Shown here: piece after piece, positions 7,227 through 14,972 of the stretch
Layout: each line of letters starts with the position of its first letter
How positions within the stretch are numbered: position 1 is the stretch's first letter
The notes under the pieces: generated by a model
The model's input: only the letters and a program-made list of their open reading frames with translations
Databases searched by the model: none
Told to the model about the DNA's origin: nothing
Assembly: GCA_002310215.1 (NCBI GenBank)
Contig: DBYR01000016.1
Span: 64,909-79,880 of the forward strand
Source: Bacteroidales bacterium UBA1181
GTDB taxonomy: Bacteria > Bacteroidota > Bacteroidia > Bacteroidales > Paludibacteraceae
Length of the DNA: 14,972 nucleotides
Direction: 5' to 3'
Translations under genes and position numbers: made by a program

Positions 7227-10200
7227 ATGAAGAGAATATTTACAGCTTTCATGATGATGCTCTGCGCCGTATGCGCGGCGAGTGCGGCTAATTATCTGAC
7301 CTTCACGGCGGAGGAGGATGGTTCTACGTTCGGGATTGTGCATACGGGTGACAATAATCCCGACGTGCAGTATTCATTGGACGATGGGGCGACATGGACC
7401 GCCTTGGCGGGAGGTGACACGGTCGTATTAGTCCATAAGGGAGACAAGGCCTTGCTGAAGGGGGATAATCCACAAAGGTTCTCAGTGAGTAGGTATCAAT
7501 CTTCAACCTTTACGATGACAGGGAAAGTGGCCGCTAGCGGTAGTGTGATGAGCCTAATCGACGGAACAGGTCTTTCTACGGAAATTTTGGGGGAAAGCTG
7601 TTTCGTGAATTTATTTAAGGATTGCGCCAGCCTGACGCAAGCCCCGGCATTGCCAGCCACGACATTGACAGAATTCTGTTATGAGAATATGTTCAAAGAT
7701 TGCACCAGCCTGACCAAGACCCCTGAATTACCTGCTACGGCATTGGCGAGATATTGTTATTCTAATATGTTCTCCGGATGTACCAGCTTGACGCAAGCCC
7801 CAGAATTGTCAGCTACTACTTTGGCTGATTATTGTTATGAATATATGTTCTCAGGGTGCACAAGCCTGGCGCAAGCTCCCGAATTGCCTGCCACGACATT
7901 GGCTGGTAGTTGTTATTTTAATATGTTCTCGGGTTGCACCAGCCTGACACAAGCTCCCGAATTGCCTGCCTCGACATTGGCTGGTGGTTGTTATTCTAAT
8001 ATGTTCTCGGGTTGCACCAACCTTTCCCAAATCCATGTCCCGTTTACTGATTGGTCTGACGGTAGGAATAGTAGTGGATGGGTCAAAGACGTTGCCCCTA
8101 GCGGCACATTTTTCTGCCCGAAAGAATTGGCTCTGGAGTATGAGGCGAGCGGTATCCCGTATGGTTGGACGGTGAAAAATATTATTGATGGAGACACTGT
8201 TGATCTGCCTGTCAAACACAACTATCTCACCTTTACGGCTGAGGAGGATAGTTCTTCGTTCGGAATCGCGAGCGAATCATTTAAATCGGATTTGCAGTAT
8301 TCGTTGGATGGCGGGGATACATGGACCGCTTTGACAGAAAGAGAAACAGTCGTATTAGCCCATAAGGGAGACAAGGCCTTGCTGAGGGGCGTTAATCCCC
8401 AAGGTTTCTCCGGACGCACGGATCGAATGGGTTCTTTTTCACCTTTCAGGATGACCGGGAAGGTGGCCGCCAGCGGCAGTGTGATGAGCCTAATCGATGG
8501 AATAGGTTTTTCTACAAAAATTCGTGTGGCATACTGCTTCTCTGGTTTGTTCTCCCATTGTGCGAGTCTGACGCAAGCCCCGGAATTGCCTGCTGTGAAA
8601 TTGGAAGAATCGTGTTATGATCACATGTTCAGAGGTTGCACGAGCTTGACGCAAGCCCCTGCATTGCCTGCCACGACATTGACTCGATATTGTTATGAAT
8701 TCATGTTCACAGGTTGCACGAGCCTGACGCAAGCCCCCAAGCTGCCTGCCACGACATTACGCGATTTTTGTTATCGTGGAATGTTCTACGGCTGCACGAG
8801 CCTGACGCAAGCCCCGGCATTGCCAGCCACGACATTGGCTGAATCGTGTTATGAAGAAATGTTCGTTGATTGCACCAGCCTGACGCAGGCCCCTGCATTG
8901 CCCGCCACAACGTTGACTGAATCGTGTTATGGGAGCATGTTCGAAAAATGTACTAGTCTGACGCAGGCCCCAGAATTACCAGCCACGACATTGGCTGATT
9001 ATTGTTATATCTTTATGTTCAAAAATTGTACCAGTCTGACGCAAGCCCCCGAATTGCCAGCCTTGACATTGGCTTTTGATTGTTATGCGTCAATGTTCTA
9101 TGGCTGTACTAGTCTGGTGCAGGCCCCTGCCTTGCCGGCCACGGCATTGCGTTCAAACTGTTATGATAGTATGTTCGAAGGCTGTACCAGTCTGACGCAA
9201 GCCCCGGAATTGCCGGCTATGGAAGTGGAATATAGATGTTACGGCGAGATGTTCAAAGGCTGTACCAGTCTGACCAAGGCTCCTGCATTGCCAACTACGG
9301 AAATAGATGCCGATTGTTGTTATGAGGGGATGTTCTATGGCTGTACCAGCCTGACGCAGGCTCCCGAATTGCCGGCCAAAGCATTGCAAACCCAAAATTA
9401 TAAAGATATGTTTAAAGGTTGTACCAGCCTGACCAAGGCCCCCGCATTGCCGGCTACGACTTTTAGATATTCCACTTACTTGGAAATGTTCAATGGTTGC
9501 ACCAACCTGTCCCAAATCCATGTCTCATTTAGTGAATGGCCTGACGATGGCGTCACTTCTAGTTGGGTCAAAGATGTTGCCCCTACCGGCGTCTTCATCT
9601 GCCCGGAAGATCTCCCTCTTGAATTTGGAGAGAAGAAAATTCCTGTGGGTTGGACGGTGAAAAATATTATTAATGGAGACACTGTTGATGTGCCTATCAA
9701 AGACAATTACCTCACCTTCACGGCGGAGGAGGATGGCTCCACGTTCGGGATCGTGAATAGAGGTGATAATAATCCGGACGTGCAGTATTCGTTGGACGGT
9801 GGAAAGACGTGGACCGCCTTGGCGCATGGTGACTCGGTCGTATTGGCCCATAAGGGTGACAAAGCCTTGCTGAAGGGAGATAATCCCCAAGGCTTCTCAA
9901 AGAGTGGAGATCAATATTCGTTATTTAAGATGACTGGAAAAGTGGCCGCCAGCGGCAGTGTGATGAGTCTATTTGATGGTATAGGCCTTACTACAATAAT
10001 CCCTTGTGGTTACTGTTTCTATGATTTGTTCTCAGGATGCGCCAGTCTGACGCAGGCTCCTGAATTAACGGCTACTACATTGCTTTTTAATTGTTATATG
10101 GCAATGTTCTCTGGTTGTACCAGTTTGACGCAAGCCCCTGCATTGCCTGCCACGACATTGACTCCTTCATGTTATGAGGAAATGTTTTCCGGTTGTTCCA

Positions 10201-13200
10201 GCCTGACGCAAGCCCCTGCATTGCCGGCTACGACAATGTATACCAGTTGTTATAGGGAAATGTTCTCAGGCTGCACCAGTTTGACGCAAGCGCCGGAATT
10301 GCCTGCGACGACAATGGCTAATTATTGTTATTGTGAAATGTTCTCCGGCTGCACCAGCCTGACGCAGGCGCCTGAATTGCCGGCTACAACATTACGGACT
10401 TATTGCTACCAGTCAATGTTCTCTGGCTGTACCGGTCTGACGCAAGCCCCAGAATTGCCGGCGACGACATTGGTTGAAAAGTGTTATAAGAATATGTTCA
10501 ATGGTTGCGTCAACCTGTCCCAAATCCATGTCTCGTTTGATGGTTGGTCTAACGGCGATTACACTTCCGAATGGGTCAAGGACGTAGCTCCTACCGGCAC
10601 CTTCATCTGCCCGAAAGAACTGCCTCTCGCGTATGGAGAGAACCAGATCCCTGTGGGTTGGACGGTGAAATATATCGGTGATACGGCTGCGGTTGAGGCC
10701 AACTACCTCACCTTCACGGCTGCGGAGGATGGATCCTCGTTCGGGATAATAAACACGTATAACGACCCTAATGTACAATACTCGTTGGACGATGGGGCGA
10801 CGTGGGCCCTCCTGGCGGATGGCGACTCGATCGTCTTGGCGAAGAAGGGGGATAAGGCTTTGCTGAGGGGATACAATCCTCAAGGCTTCTCGCGGGCTGG
10901 CAATTATTCAACATTTAAGATGACAGGAAAAGTGGGCGCCAGCGGCAGTGTGATGAGCCTGATCGACGGAACGGGCCTTTCCACGGAAATCCCTAATGAG
11001 GGTTGTTTCTATAGCTTATTTGAGAATTGCACCAGCCTGACGCATGCCCCTGAATTGCCTGCCACGACATTGAAGGTCTATTGTTATGCTAATATGTTCT
11101 TAGGTTGCACCGGACTGACGCTGGTCCCTGAATTGCCGGCGACCACAATGGCCATTGAAGGTTATTGGAGAATGTTCTCAGGCTGCACCGGTCTGACGTT
11201 GGCTCCTGCATTGCCGGCGACGACATTGGCCATAAGGTGTTATCATTTAATGTTCGAAGGTTGCGCAGGCCTGACACAGGCTCCTGAGTTGCCTGCCACG
11301 ACATTGACTGAAGATTGTTACGAGGGAATGTTCGCCGGTTGCACCAGTTTGGCGCATGCTCCCGCATTGCCGGCGACGACATTGGCGAATCGTTGTTATT
11401 TTTATATGTTCGCCGGTTGCAGCAGCCTGACACAAACGCCTGATTTGCCTGCCACGACGTTGGCGGAAAGTTGTTATGAAGGGATGTTCTCAGACTGCAT
11501 TGGTCTGACGCAAGCTCCCGAATTGCCAGTTGTGTCATTGGCTGATGCTTGTTATAGATCGATGTTCTTTGGCTGCTCCGGTCTGACGCAGGCCCCTGCA
11601 TTGCCGGCCACGACATTAACGAATTGTTGTTATTATTTGATGTTCAATGATTGCGCTAGTCTGACGCAAGCCCCTGAATTGCCTGCCACGACGTTGGCGA
11701 AAGAATGTTATGTTAGTATGTTCTCGGGTTGCACCAGCCTGGCGCAGGCCCCTGAACTGCCAGTGACAACGTTGGCGGAAGGTTGTTATTCGTATATGTT
11801 CGATGGTTGCACCAGTCTGACGCAAGCACCCGAACTGCCAGCCACGACGTTGTCTAAAAAATGTTACGAATATATGTTCAGAGGTTGCACGGGTCTGACG
11901 CAGTCCCCTGAATTGCCTGCTACGACATTGGCGGACAGTTGTTATTCGTATATGTTCAGAGGTTGCACAAACTTGTCTCGGATTCATGTCTCATTTGATG
12001 GTTGGGCTGACAGTGATTACACTACCCAGTGGGTCGCGGACGTAGCCCCTACCGGCACTTTCATCTGCCCGAAGGCATTGCCTCTCGAATATGGAGAGAG
12101 TAGGATACCAAAGGGTTGGCCGGCGAAGTATATCGATGATACGGCCGCGGTGGAGACCAACTATCTCACCTTCACGGCCGAGGAGGATGGCTCTACCTTC
12201 GGAATCGTGTGCGGAAATAAAAAACCGAACTTGCAGTATTCATTGGACGGCGGGGAGACGTGGACCGCATTAGCGGAAGGCGACACGGTCATATTGGCCC
12301 ATAAGGGAGACCATGCCTTGCTCAGAGGAGATAATCCCGAAGGGCTTTCAAGTAGTTGGAATCAATGTTCAACTTTTACGATGACAGGGAAGGTGGCCGC
12401 CAGCGGTAGTGTGATGAGCCTAATCGATGGGACTGGCCTTTCTACGGAAATTCCTAAGGAGAACTGTTTCAATAGCTTGTTTAAAGGTTGCGCCAGTCTG
12501 ACGCAAGCCCCTGAATTGCCAGCCACGACCTTGACTGAAAATTGTTACAGAGCAATATTCTCTGGTTGCACCAGTTTGACGCAAGCGCCCGCATTGCCGG
12601 CTATGACATTGGCGGATCGTTGTTATTATGATATGTTCTATGGTTGCACCAGTCTGACACAAGCGCCTGAATTGCCTGCCACAACGTTGAAGGAAAATTG
12701 TTATTCGGAAATGTTCGCCAAATGCACGAGCCTGACGCAAGCGCCCGAATTGCCAGCTATGACATTAGATGGCGGTTGTTATGCGGCAATGTTCTCCGAT
12801 TGCACTGGCCTGACGCAGGCTCCCGCATTGCCGGCCACGACATTGACTTATATGTGCTATTATGGAATGTTCTCTGGTTGCACCAGTCTGACGCAGGCTC
12901 CCGTATTGCCGGCCACGACATTGCCTGGATATTGTTATGTGAGAATGTTCATCAACTGTACCAGCCTGGAGCAAGCGCCCGAGTTGCCGGCTACGACGTT
13001 GGCGGAAGGATGTTACGAATCCATGTTCGCCAACTGTATCAGCCTGACCAAGGCCCCTGCATTGCCTGCTACGCAATTGGCTAAAACTGCTTATGATGGT
13101 ATGTTCTCAGGGTGCACCAATTTGTCGGAAATCAATGTCTCGTTTATCGGTTGGGCTTCTGGTTCGAGGACTTCTGGATGGGTCAAAAACGTTGCCCCTA

Positions 13201-14972
13201 CCGGCACCTTCATTTGCCCGTACATCTTGGCCCTGGAATATGGGGAGAGCAGAATACCGGAAGGTTGGACGGTGAAATATGTCGGTGACACGACCTCGGT
13301 TGAGCCCAACTACCTCACCTTTACGGCGGAGGAGGATGGATCTTCGTTCGGCATTGTGAACAAGAAAAATAGTGTTGACATGCGGTATTCGTTAGACGGC
13401 GGAGAGACGTGGACCGCCTTAGAGGAGGGCAATACGGTCGTGTTGGCAAAAAAAGGCGATAAGGCTCTGTTCAAAGGACGTAATGGAGATGGACTGGGGA
13501 GTTTGGGGGATGATTACGTCCACTTCGTCATGACGGGTGCTATTGCCGCCAGCGGAAGTGTGATGAGTTTAATCGATGGAATCGGCCTTTATGAGGGAAT
13601 CACTGAGATTGAATGTTTTAGAGGCCTGTTCTCCGATTGCGCCAGCCTGACGCAAGCCCCTGAATTGCCTGCGACGACATTAGCTAATTACTGTTATTTT
13701 AAGATGTTCTCCGGTTGCACGAGCCTGACGCAAGCTCCGGAACTGCCAGCGACAATATTAGCGGATTGTTGTTATTATGGAATGTTCGGCGGTTGCACCA
13801 GTCTGACGCAAGCTCCGGCATTGCCTGCGACGACAGTGGTTAATGATTGTTATGAAAGAATGTTCTATGGTTGCACCAGCCTGACACAAGCTCCCGAACT
13901 GCCAGCTATGACATTAGCCGCTAATTGTTATTCTGAGATGTTCTCAGGCTGCACCAGTTTGACGCAGGCCCCGGCATTGCCGGCTACGACGTTAGATGGT
14001 GCTTGCTATTATGAGATGTTCGCTGGTTGCACGAGCCTGACGCAAGCCCCGGTATTGCCAGCCACGACGTTGTTTTATCAAAGTTATTATAGTATGTTCG
14101 AGGGTTGCGCCAGCCTGACGCAGGTCCCTCCATTGTCGGCTACAACAATGAATGTTGGTTGTTGCTCTAGGATGTTCGCTGGTTGCACGAGCCTGACGCA
14201 AGCCCCTGAATTGCCGGCTACGACTTTGGAGAGAGGTTGTTATGCGGAGATGTTCTCAGGCTGCACGAGCCTGACGCAGGCCCCGGCATTGCCGGCTACG
14301 ACGTTAGCGCTTGGTTGTTATTCTGAGATGTTCTCAGGCTGCACCAGTTTGACGCAGGCCCCGGCATTGCCGGCTACGACGTTAGCGCTTGCTTGTTATG
14401 CTAATATGTTCGAAGGTTGCACCAACCTGTCTGAAATCCATGTCTCATTTGTTAATTGGTCTGACGCTGAGGATTGCACCTCTCTATGGACCCAAAACGT
14501 AGCCCCTGCCGGCACGTTCGTCTGCCCGAAAACATTGGCTCTTGAGTATGGAGAGTCTAGGATACCTGAGGGTTGGACAGTGAAATATTATGTTGAGGGC
14601 GAAACCAACTATCTGACGTTCACGGCTGAGGAGGATAACGTCAGCGTCACGGTCACGGAAGGTGAAGCGGGCGGCGGTGATATCCAGCCTGCCCCTTATA
14701 CGCAGCGCTCGGATGAGTCTGTCGTTGCCTCTATGGAGGGTGAGAAGAGACCGCTCATGAGAAGGAACCTCCCTTCTACGGGTGTTGACCTGAAGTATTC
14801 GACGGACGGTGGCGAGACGTGGACGGAGATGGTTCCCGGCACGCCTGTCACCTTGGCGAAGAAGGGGGATAAGATCCTGTTCAAGGGTAATAACCCGTCC
14901 GGATTCTCCACCGAGACGCAACGCATCCAGTTTGATATCGAAGGTACCGCCTCCGCAAGCGGAAGCGTGATG
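7227..14972 (+). CDS. Giant BspA/DUF285-like leucine-rich-repeat surface protein, at least seven modules, 3' end beyond window
   Basis: I translated the whole stretch from ATG 7227: 2582 codons without a stop, still open at the last base. Residues 1-20 are a signal peptide like that of gene 3. Modules start at residues 22, 332, 827, 1159, 1645, 2028 and 2461, each opening with NYLTFTA. Six complete LRR arrays hold 5, 12, 6, 12, 8 and 10 units (53 in total) and each closes with a GTF or GVF-type cap ending in a GW motif. Module 7 is cut off by the window end, and its N-domain is divergent with an insertion. The paralogues end in a putative T9SS domain, so one is expected downstream but not seen. 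It is at least three times the size of gene 2. Inferred role: a long extracellular binding protein displayed or released through T9SS; ligand unknown. Repeat-driven expansion, or collapse in assembly, could affect its true length. Confidence 0.93.
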   Translation, partial: MKRIFTAFMMMLCAVCAASAANYLTFTAEEDGSTFGIVHTGDNNPDVQYSLDDGATWTALAGGDTVVLVHKGDKALLKGDNPQRFSVSRYQSSTFTMTGKVAASGSVMSLIDGTGLSTEILGESCFVNLFKDCASLTQAPALPATTLTEFCYENMFKDCTSLTKTPELPATALARYCYSNMFSGCTSLTQAPELSATTLADYCYEYMFSGCTSLAQAPELPATTLAGSCYFNMFSGCTSLTQAPELPASTLAGGCYSNMFSGCTNLSQIHVPFTDWSDGRNSSGWVKDVAPSGTFFCPKELALEYEASGIPYGWTVKNIIDGDTVDLPVKHNYLTFTAEEDSSSFGIASESFKSDLQYSLDGGDTWTALTERETVVLAHKGDKALLRGVNPQGFSGRTDRMGSFSPFRMTGKVAASGSVMSLIDGIGFSTKIRVAYCFSGLFSHCASLTQAPELPAVKLEESCYDHMFRGCTSLTQAPALPATTLTRYCYEFMFTGCTSLTQAPKLPATTLRDFCYRGMFYGCTSLTQAPALPATTLAESCYEEMFVDCTSLTQAPALPATTLTESCYGSMFEKCTSLTQAPELPATTLADYCYIFMFKNCTSLTQAPELPALTLAFDCYASMFYGCTSLVQAPALPATALRSNCYDSMFEGCTSLTQAPELPAMEVEYRCYGEMFKGCTSLTKAPALPTTEIDADCCYEGMFYGCTSLTQAPELPAKALQTQNYKDMFKGCTSLTKAPALPATTFRYSTYLEMFNGCTNLSQIHVSFSEWPDDGVTSSWVKDVAPTGVFICPEDLPLEFGEKKIPVGWTVKNIINGDTVDVPIKDNYLTFTAEEDGSTFGIVNRGDNNPDVQYSLDGGKTWTALAHGDSVVLAHKGDKALLKGDNPQGFSKSGDQYSLFKMTGKVAASGSVMSLFDGIGLTTIIPCGYCFYDLFSGCASLTQAPELTATTLLFNCYMAMFSGCTSLTQAPALPATTLTPSCYEEMFSGCSSLTQAPALPATTMYTSCYREMFSGCTSLTQAPELPATTMANYCYCEMFSGCTSLTQAPELPATTLRTYCYQSMFSGCTGLTQAPELPATTLVEKCYKNMFNGCVNLSQIHVSFDGWSNGDYTSEWVKDVAPTGTFICPKELPLAYGENQIPVGWTVKYIGDTAAVEANYLTFTAAEDGSSFGIINTYNDPNVQYSLDDGATWALLADGDSIVLAKKGDKALLRGYNPQGFSRAGNYSTFKMTGKVGASGSVMSLIDGTGLSTEIPNEGCFYSLFENCTSLTHAPELPATTLKVYCYANMFLGCTGLTLVPELPATTMAIEGYWRMFSGCTGLTLAPALPATTLAIRCYHLMFEGCAGLTQAPELPATTLTEDCYEGMFAGCTSLAHAPALPATTLANRCYFYMFAGCSSLTQTPDLPATTLAESCYEGMFSDCIGLTQAPELPVVSLADACYRSMFFGCSGLTQAPALPATTLTNCCYYLMFNDCASLTQAPELPATTLAKECYVSMFSGCTSLAQAPELPVTTLAEGCYSYMFDGCTSLTQAPELPATTLSKKCYEYMFRGCTGLTQSPELPATTLADSCYSYMFRGCTNLSRIHVSFDGWADSDYTTQWVADVAPTGTFICPKALPLEYGESRIPKGWPAKYIDDTAAVETNYLTFTAEEDGSTFGIVCGNKKPNLQYSLDGGETWTALAEGDTVILAHKGDHALLRGDNPEGLSSSWNQCSTFTMTGKVAASGSVMSLIDGTGLSTEIPKENCFNSLFKGCASLTQAPELPATTLTENCYRAIFSGCTSLTQAPALPAMTLADRCYYDMFYGCTSLTQAPELPATTLKENCYSEMFAKCTSLTQAPELPAMTLDGGCYAAMFSDCTGLTQAPALPATTLTYMCYYGMFSGCTSLTQAPVLPATTLPGYCYVRMFINCTSLEQAPELPATTLAEGCYESMFANCISLTKAPALPATQLAKTAYDGMFSGCTNLSEINVSFIGWASGSRTSGWVKNVAPTGTFICPYILALEYGESRIPEGWTVKYVGDTTSVEPNYLTFTAEEDGSSFGIVNKKNSVDMRYSLDGGETWTALEEGNTVVLAKKGDKALFKGRNGDGLGSLGDDYVHFVMTGAIAASGSVMSLIDGIGLYEGITEIECFRGLFSDCASLTQAPELPATTLANYCYFKMFSGCTSLTQAPELPATILADCCYYGMFGGCTSLTQAPALPATTVVNDCYERMFYGCTSLTQAPELPAMTLAANCYSEMFSGCTSLTQAPALPATTLDGACYYEMFAGCTSLTQAPVLPATTLFYQSYYSMFEGCASLTQVPPLSATTMNVGCCSRMFAGCTSLTQAPELPATTLERGCYAEMFSGCTSLTQAPALPATTLALGCYSEMFSGCTSLTQAPALPATTLALACYANMFEGCTNLSEIHVSFVNWSDAEDCTSLWTQNVAPAGTFVCPKTLALEYGESRIPEGWTVKYYVEGETNYLTFTAEEDNVSVTVTEGEAGGGDIQPAPYTQRSDESVVASMEGEKRPLMRRNLPSTGVDLKYSTDGGETWTEMVPGTPVTLAKKGDKILFKGNNPSGFSTETQRIQFDIEGTASASGSVM
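7599..8030 (+). repeat. LRR array, gene 4 module 1 (5 units)
   Basis: The opening half-unit CFVNLFKDCASLTQ plus five 78-bp units. The opening matches gene 2 module 3. Confidence 0.93.
8535..9515 (+). repeat. LRR array, gene 4 module 2 (12 units, one of 27 aa)
   Basis: The opening half-unit CFSGLFSHCASLTQ plus twelve units. Unit 10 is 27 aa and carries a double cysteine (DADCCY). Units 11 and 12, just before the cap, lack the CY cysteine (TQNY and YSTY). Confidence 0.93.
10014..10523 (+). repeat. LRR array, gene 4 module 3 (6 units)
   Basis: The opening half-unit CFYDLFSGCASLTQ plus six exact 78-bp units, all with both cysteines. The first unit has APELTATTL. Confidence 0.93.
11004..11981 (+). 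repeat. LRR array, gene 4 module 4 (12 units)
   Basis: The opening half-unit CFYSLFENCTSLTH plus twelve exact 78-bp units. Unit 2 has Gly in place of the CY cysteine (AIEGYW). This is the most diverse array, with variants such as TPDLP, SPELP and GCSGL. Confidence 0.93.
12465..13130 (+). repeat. LRR array, gene 4 module 5 (8 units)
   Basis: The opening half-unit CFNSLFKGCASLTQ plus eight exact 78-bp units. The last unit before the cap lacks the CY cysteine (KTAYDG), and the first has AIF in place of MF. Confidence 0.93.
13614..14435 (+). repeat. LRR array, gene 4 module 6 (10 units)
   Basis: The opening half-unit CFRGLFSDCASLTQ plus ten exact 78-bp units. Unit 6 lacks the CY cysteine (YQSYYS) and unit 7 reads GCCSRMF. 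A 71-bp segment in units 4-5 (13925-13995) recurs identically in units 9-10 (14315-14385), exactly five units apart. Units 9 and 10 also share long identical runs. Confidence 0.93.
14607..14972 (+). other. Divergent seventh N-domain of gene 4, cut by window end
   Basis: It opens with NYLTFTAEED like the other modules. It then diverges (NVSVTVTEGEAGGGDI) and carries an insertion, rich in charged and polar residues and containing EKRPLMRRN, before rejoining the family pattern at LKYSTDGGETWTEM, LAKKGDKILFKG and ASGSVM. Total length before ASGSVM is about 120 aa, against about 95 in the other modules. It may be an older copy that has not been homogenised with the rest, or the start of a different terminal region. 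Confidence 0.7.

Noticed and set aside
13614..14435. CRISPR-like regular repeats
   Set aside because: The 78-bp periodicity is in-frame coding sequence with degenerate units and no unique spacers, and no cas genes are present.
7227..14972. Diversity-generating retroelement target
   Set aside because: No reverse transcriptase, template repeat or accessory gene is visible. Variation is spread over many units and is not restricted to adenine positions. Ordinary recombination explains it.

Overview
The window is a tandem cluster of four same-strand, paralogous genes. All four encode very large secreted leucine-rich-repeat proteins of the BspA / DUF285-like type. Two features point to a Bacteroidota bacterium, most likely Bacteroidales. 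The intact C-termini carry what looks like a type IX secretion system (T9SS) type A sorting domain (YDMSGR, then GVYVVRT, ending VLVR). There is also no Shine-Dalgarno sequence; the start codons sit behind A/T-rich leaders instead. Genus cannot be resolved from this sequence, and no housekeeping, transport, regulatory or RNA gene is present.

Layout: gene 1 (1-1869) has lost its 5' end to the window edge. Gene 2 (1918-4524, 868 aa) and gene 3 (4791-6959, 722 aa) are complete. Gene 4 starts at 7227 and stays open for 2582 codons to the last base, so both its C-terminus and its full size are unknown. Genes 1 and 2 are 48 bp apart. The gaps between genes 2 and 3 (266 bp) and between genes 3 and 4 (267 bp) are near-identical copies of one non-coding element built from five short palindromes.

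Protein architecture: after a Sec signal peptide ending ASA, each protein is a chain of modules. One module is (a) an N-terminal domain of about 100 aa that starts NYLTFTAEED and ends with an ASGSVMSLI motif; (b) an array of 26-aa (78-bp) LRR-like units with two cysteines each; and (c) a cap of about 60 aa with VAPTGTFICP and GWTVKY. Genes 2, 3 and 4 contain 3, 2 and at least 7 modules. I counted 86 repeat units in total (12, 10, 11 and 53), of which 84 are exactly 26 aa. Genes 1 to 3 end in the putative T9SS domain.

How they may work together: by family analogy these are surface-exposed or released binding proteins (adhesin-like), but the ligand is unknown. The DNA shows repeated recent recombination: near-identical blocks shared between genes, identical 71-bp segments exactly five repeat units apart, and linker types that cluster along gene 4. 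The locus looks like one that generates repertoire and length variation by unequal exchange. No enzyme, reverse transcriptase, recombinase or transposase is visible.
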